A DNA stretch of 64,000 bases. It comes from Alcanivoracaceae bacterium. GTDB taxonomy: Bacteria; Pseudomonadota; Gammaproteobacteria; Pseudomonadales; Alcanivoracaceae. Location of the stretch: contig JARGPU010000005.1 of NCBI GenBank assembly GCA_029210325.1, positions 142,923-206,922 of the forward strand. Direction: 5' to 3'. The position numbers and the translations under genes were made by a program. Within the stretch, counting starts at the first letter, position 1. Every line of letters starts with the position of its first letter. Below the pieces are notes generated by a model, which saw only the letters and a list, made by a program, of their open reading frames with translations, had not been told where the DNA came from and did not search any database. This document shows, piece after piece, positions 63,946-64,000 of the stretch.

Positions 63946-64000
<55 letters not shown>

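Overview
The window is an ordinary chromosomal stretch of a Gammaproteobacterium, close to the Pseudomonas / Cellvibrionales / Oceanospirillales part of the class. The gene order supports this. The last 25 kb (fimL-nudC, then dnaQ-rnhA-yafS, gloB-mltD, a five-gene npp/yej peptide ABC transporter with two tandem binding proteins, fabI, ppiD, hupB, lon, clpX, clpP, tig and a tRNA-His/tRNA-Arg pair) follows the arrangement I know from Pseudomonas aeruginosa. The left edge (aspS, ruvCAB, ybgC, tolQ) is the usual gammaproteobacterial block. I see no insertion sequence, prophage, integron, CRISPR array or toxin-antitoxin locus, and gene density is high throughout.

Layout. 1-6010 (minus strand): tolQ start, ybgC, ruvB, ruvA, ruvC, an unfamiliar lipoprotein where yebC usually lies, and aspS. 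6341-12146: an HU-type DNA-binding protein with a Lys/Ala histone H1-like tail, a DUF2806-like protein, a PA4642-like small protein, a secreted acidic protein with a methyltransferase, and a RegB/RegA (RoxS/RoxR)-type two-component pair. 12228-17419: tamA-tamB, the outer-membrane/periplasm lipid and protein translocation module. 17446-24023: PaaI-type thioesterase, proS, an unknown secreted protein, thpR, rimO and an EamA permease. 24067-29289: two ABC1/UbiB atypical kinases around a methyltransferase and rluA, then an M48 metalloprotease lipoprotein. 29332-32551: nfuA with an IscR type-1-like box on its promoter, a DUF2970 peptide, and cysI with its DUF934 partner. 32633-41794 (minus): Rieske protein, ppsA, zntB-acuI-sohB, a membrane protein, nudC and fimL. 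42030-46514: dnaQ-rnhA-yafS divergent from gloB-mltD. 46504-54753: nppA1A2BCD and fabI. 54828-64000 (minus): ppiD, a degenerate tRNA-Asp-like sequence, hupB, lon, clpX, clpP, tig, tRNA-His and a cut tRNA-Arg.

The genes fall into a few working groups. These are recombination and replication fidelity (ruvABC, dnaQ, rnhA), envelope biogenesis and quality control (tol, tamAB, ppiD, sohB, M48 protease, mltD), cytosolic proteostasis (tig, clpPX, lon), and translation or RNA modification (aspS, proS, rimO, rluA, tRNAs). Sulfur and Fe-S metabolism (cysI, nfuA, Rieske) and redox signalling (RegBA) complete the set.

I found no clearly new multi-gene system. The observations most worth a second look are the tRNA-Asp-like relic with a lost anticodon between hupB and ppiD, the IscR-like box over the nfuA -10, a RegB-type kinase that keeps the quinone motif but lacks the redox cysteine, a FimL with a His in an Hpt-like motif, an ABC1 kinase with KAAQ in place of KxGQ, and the lipoprotein replacing yebC. 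Family assignments rest on motif recognition and remembered homologues, not on a search.
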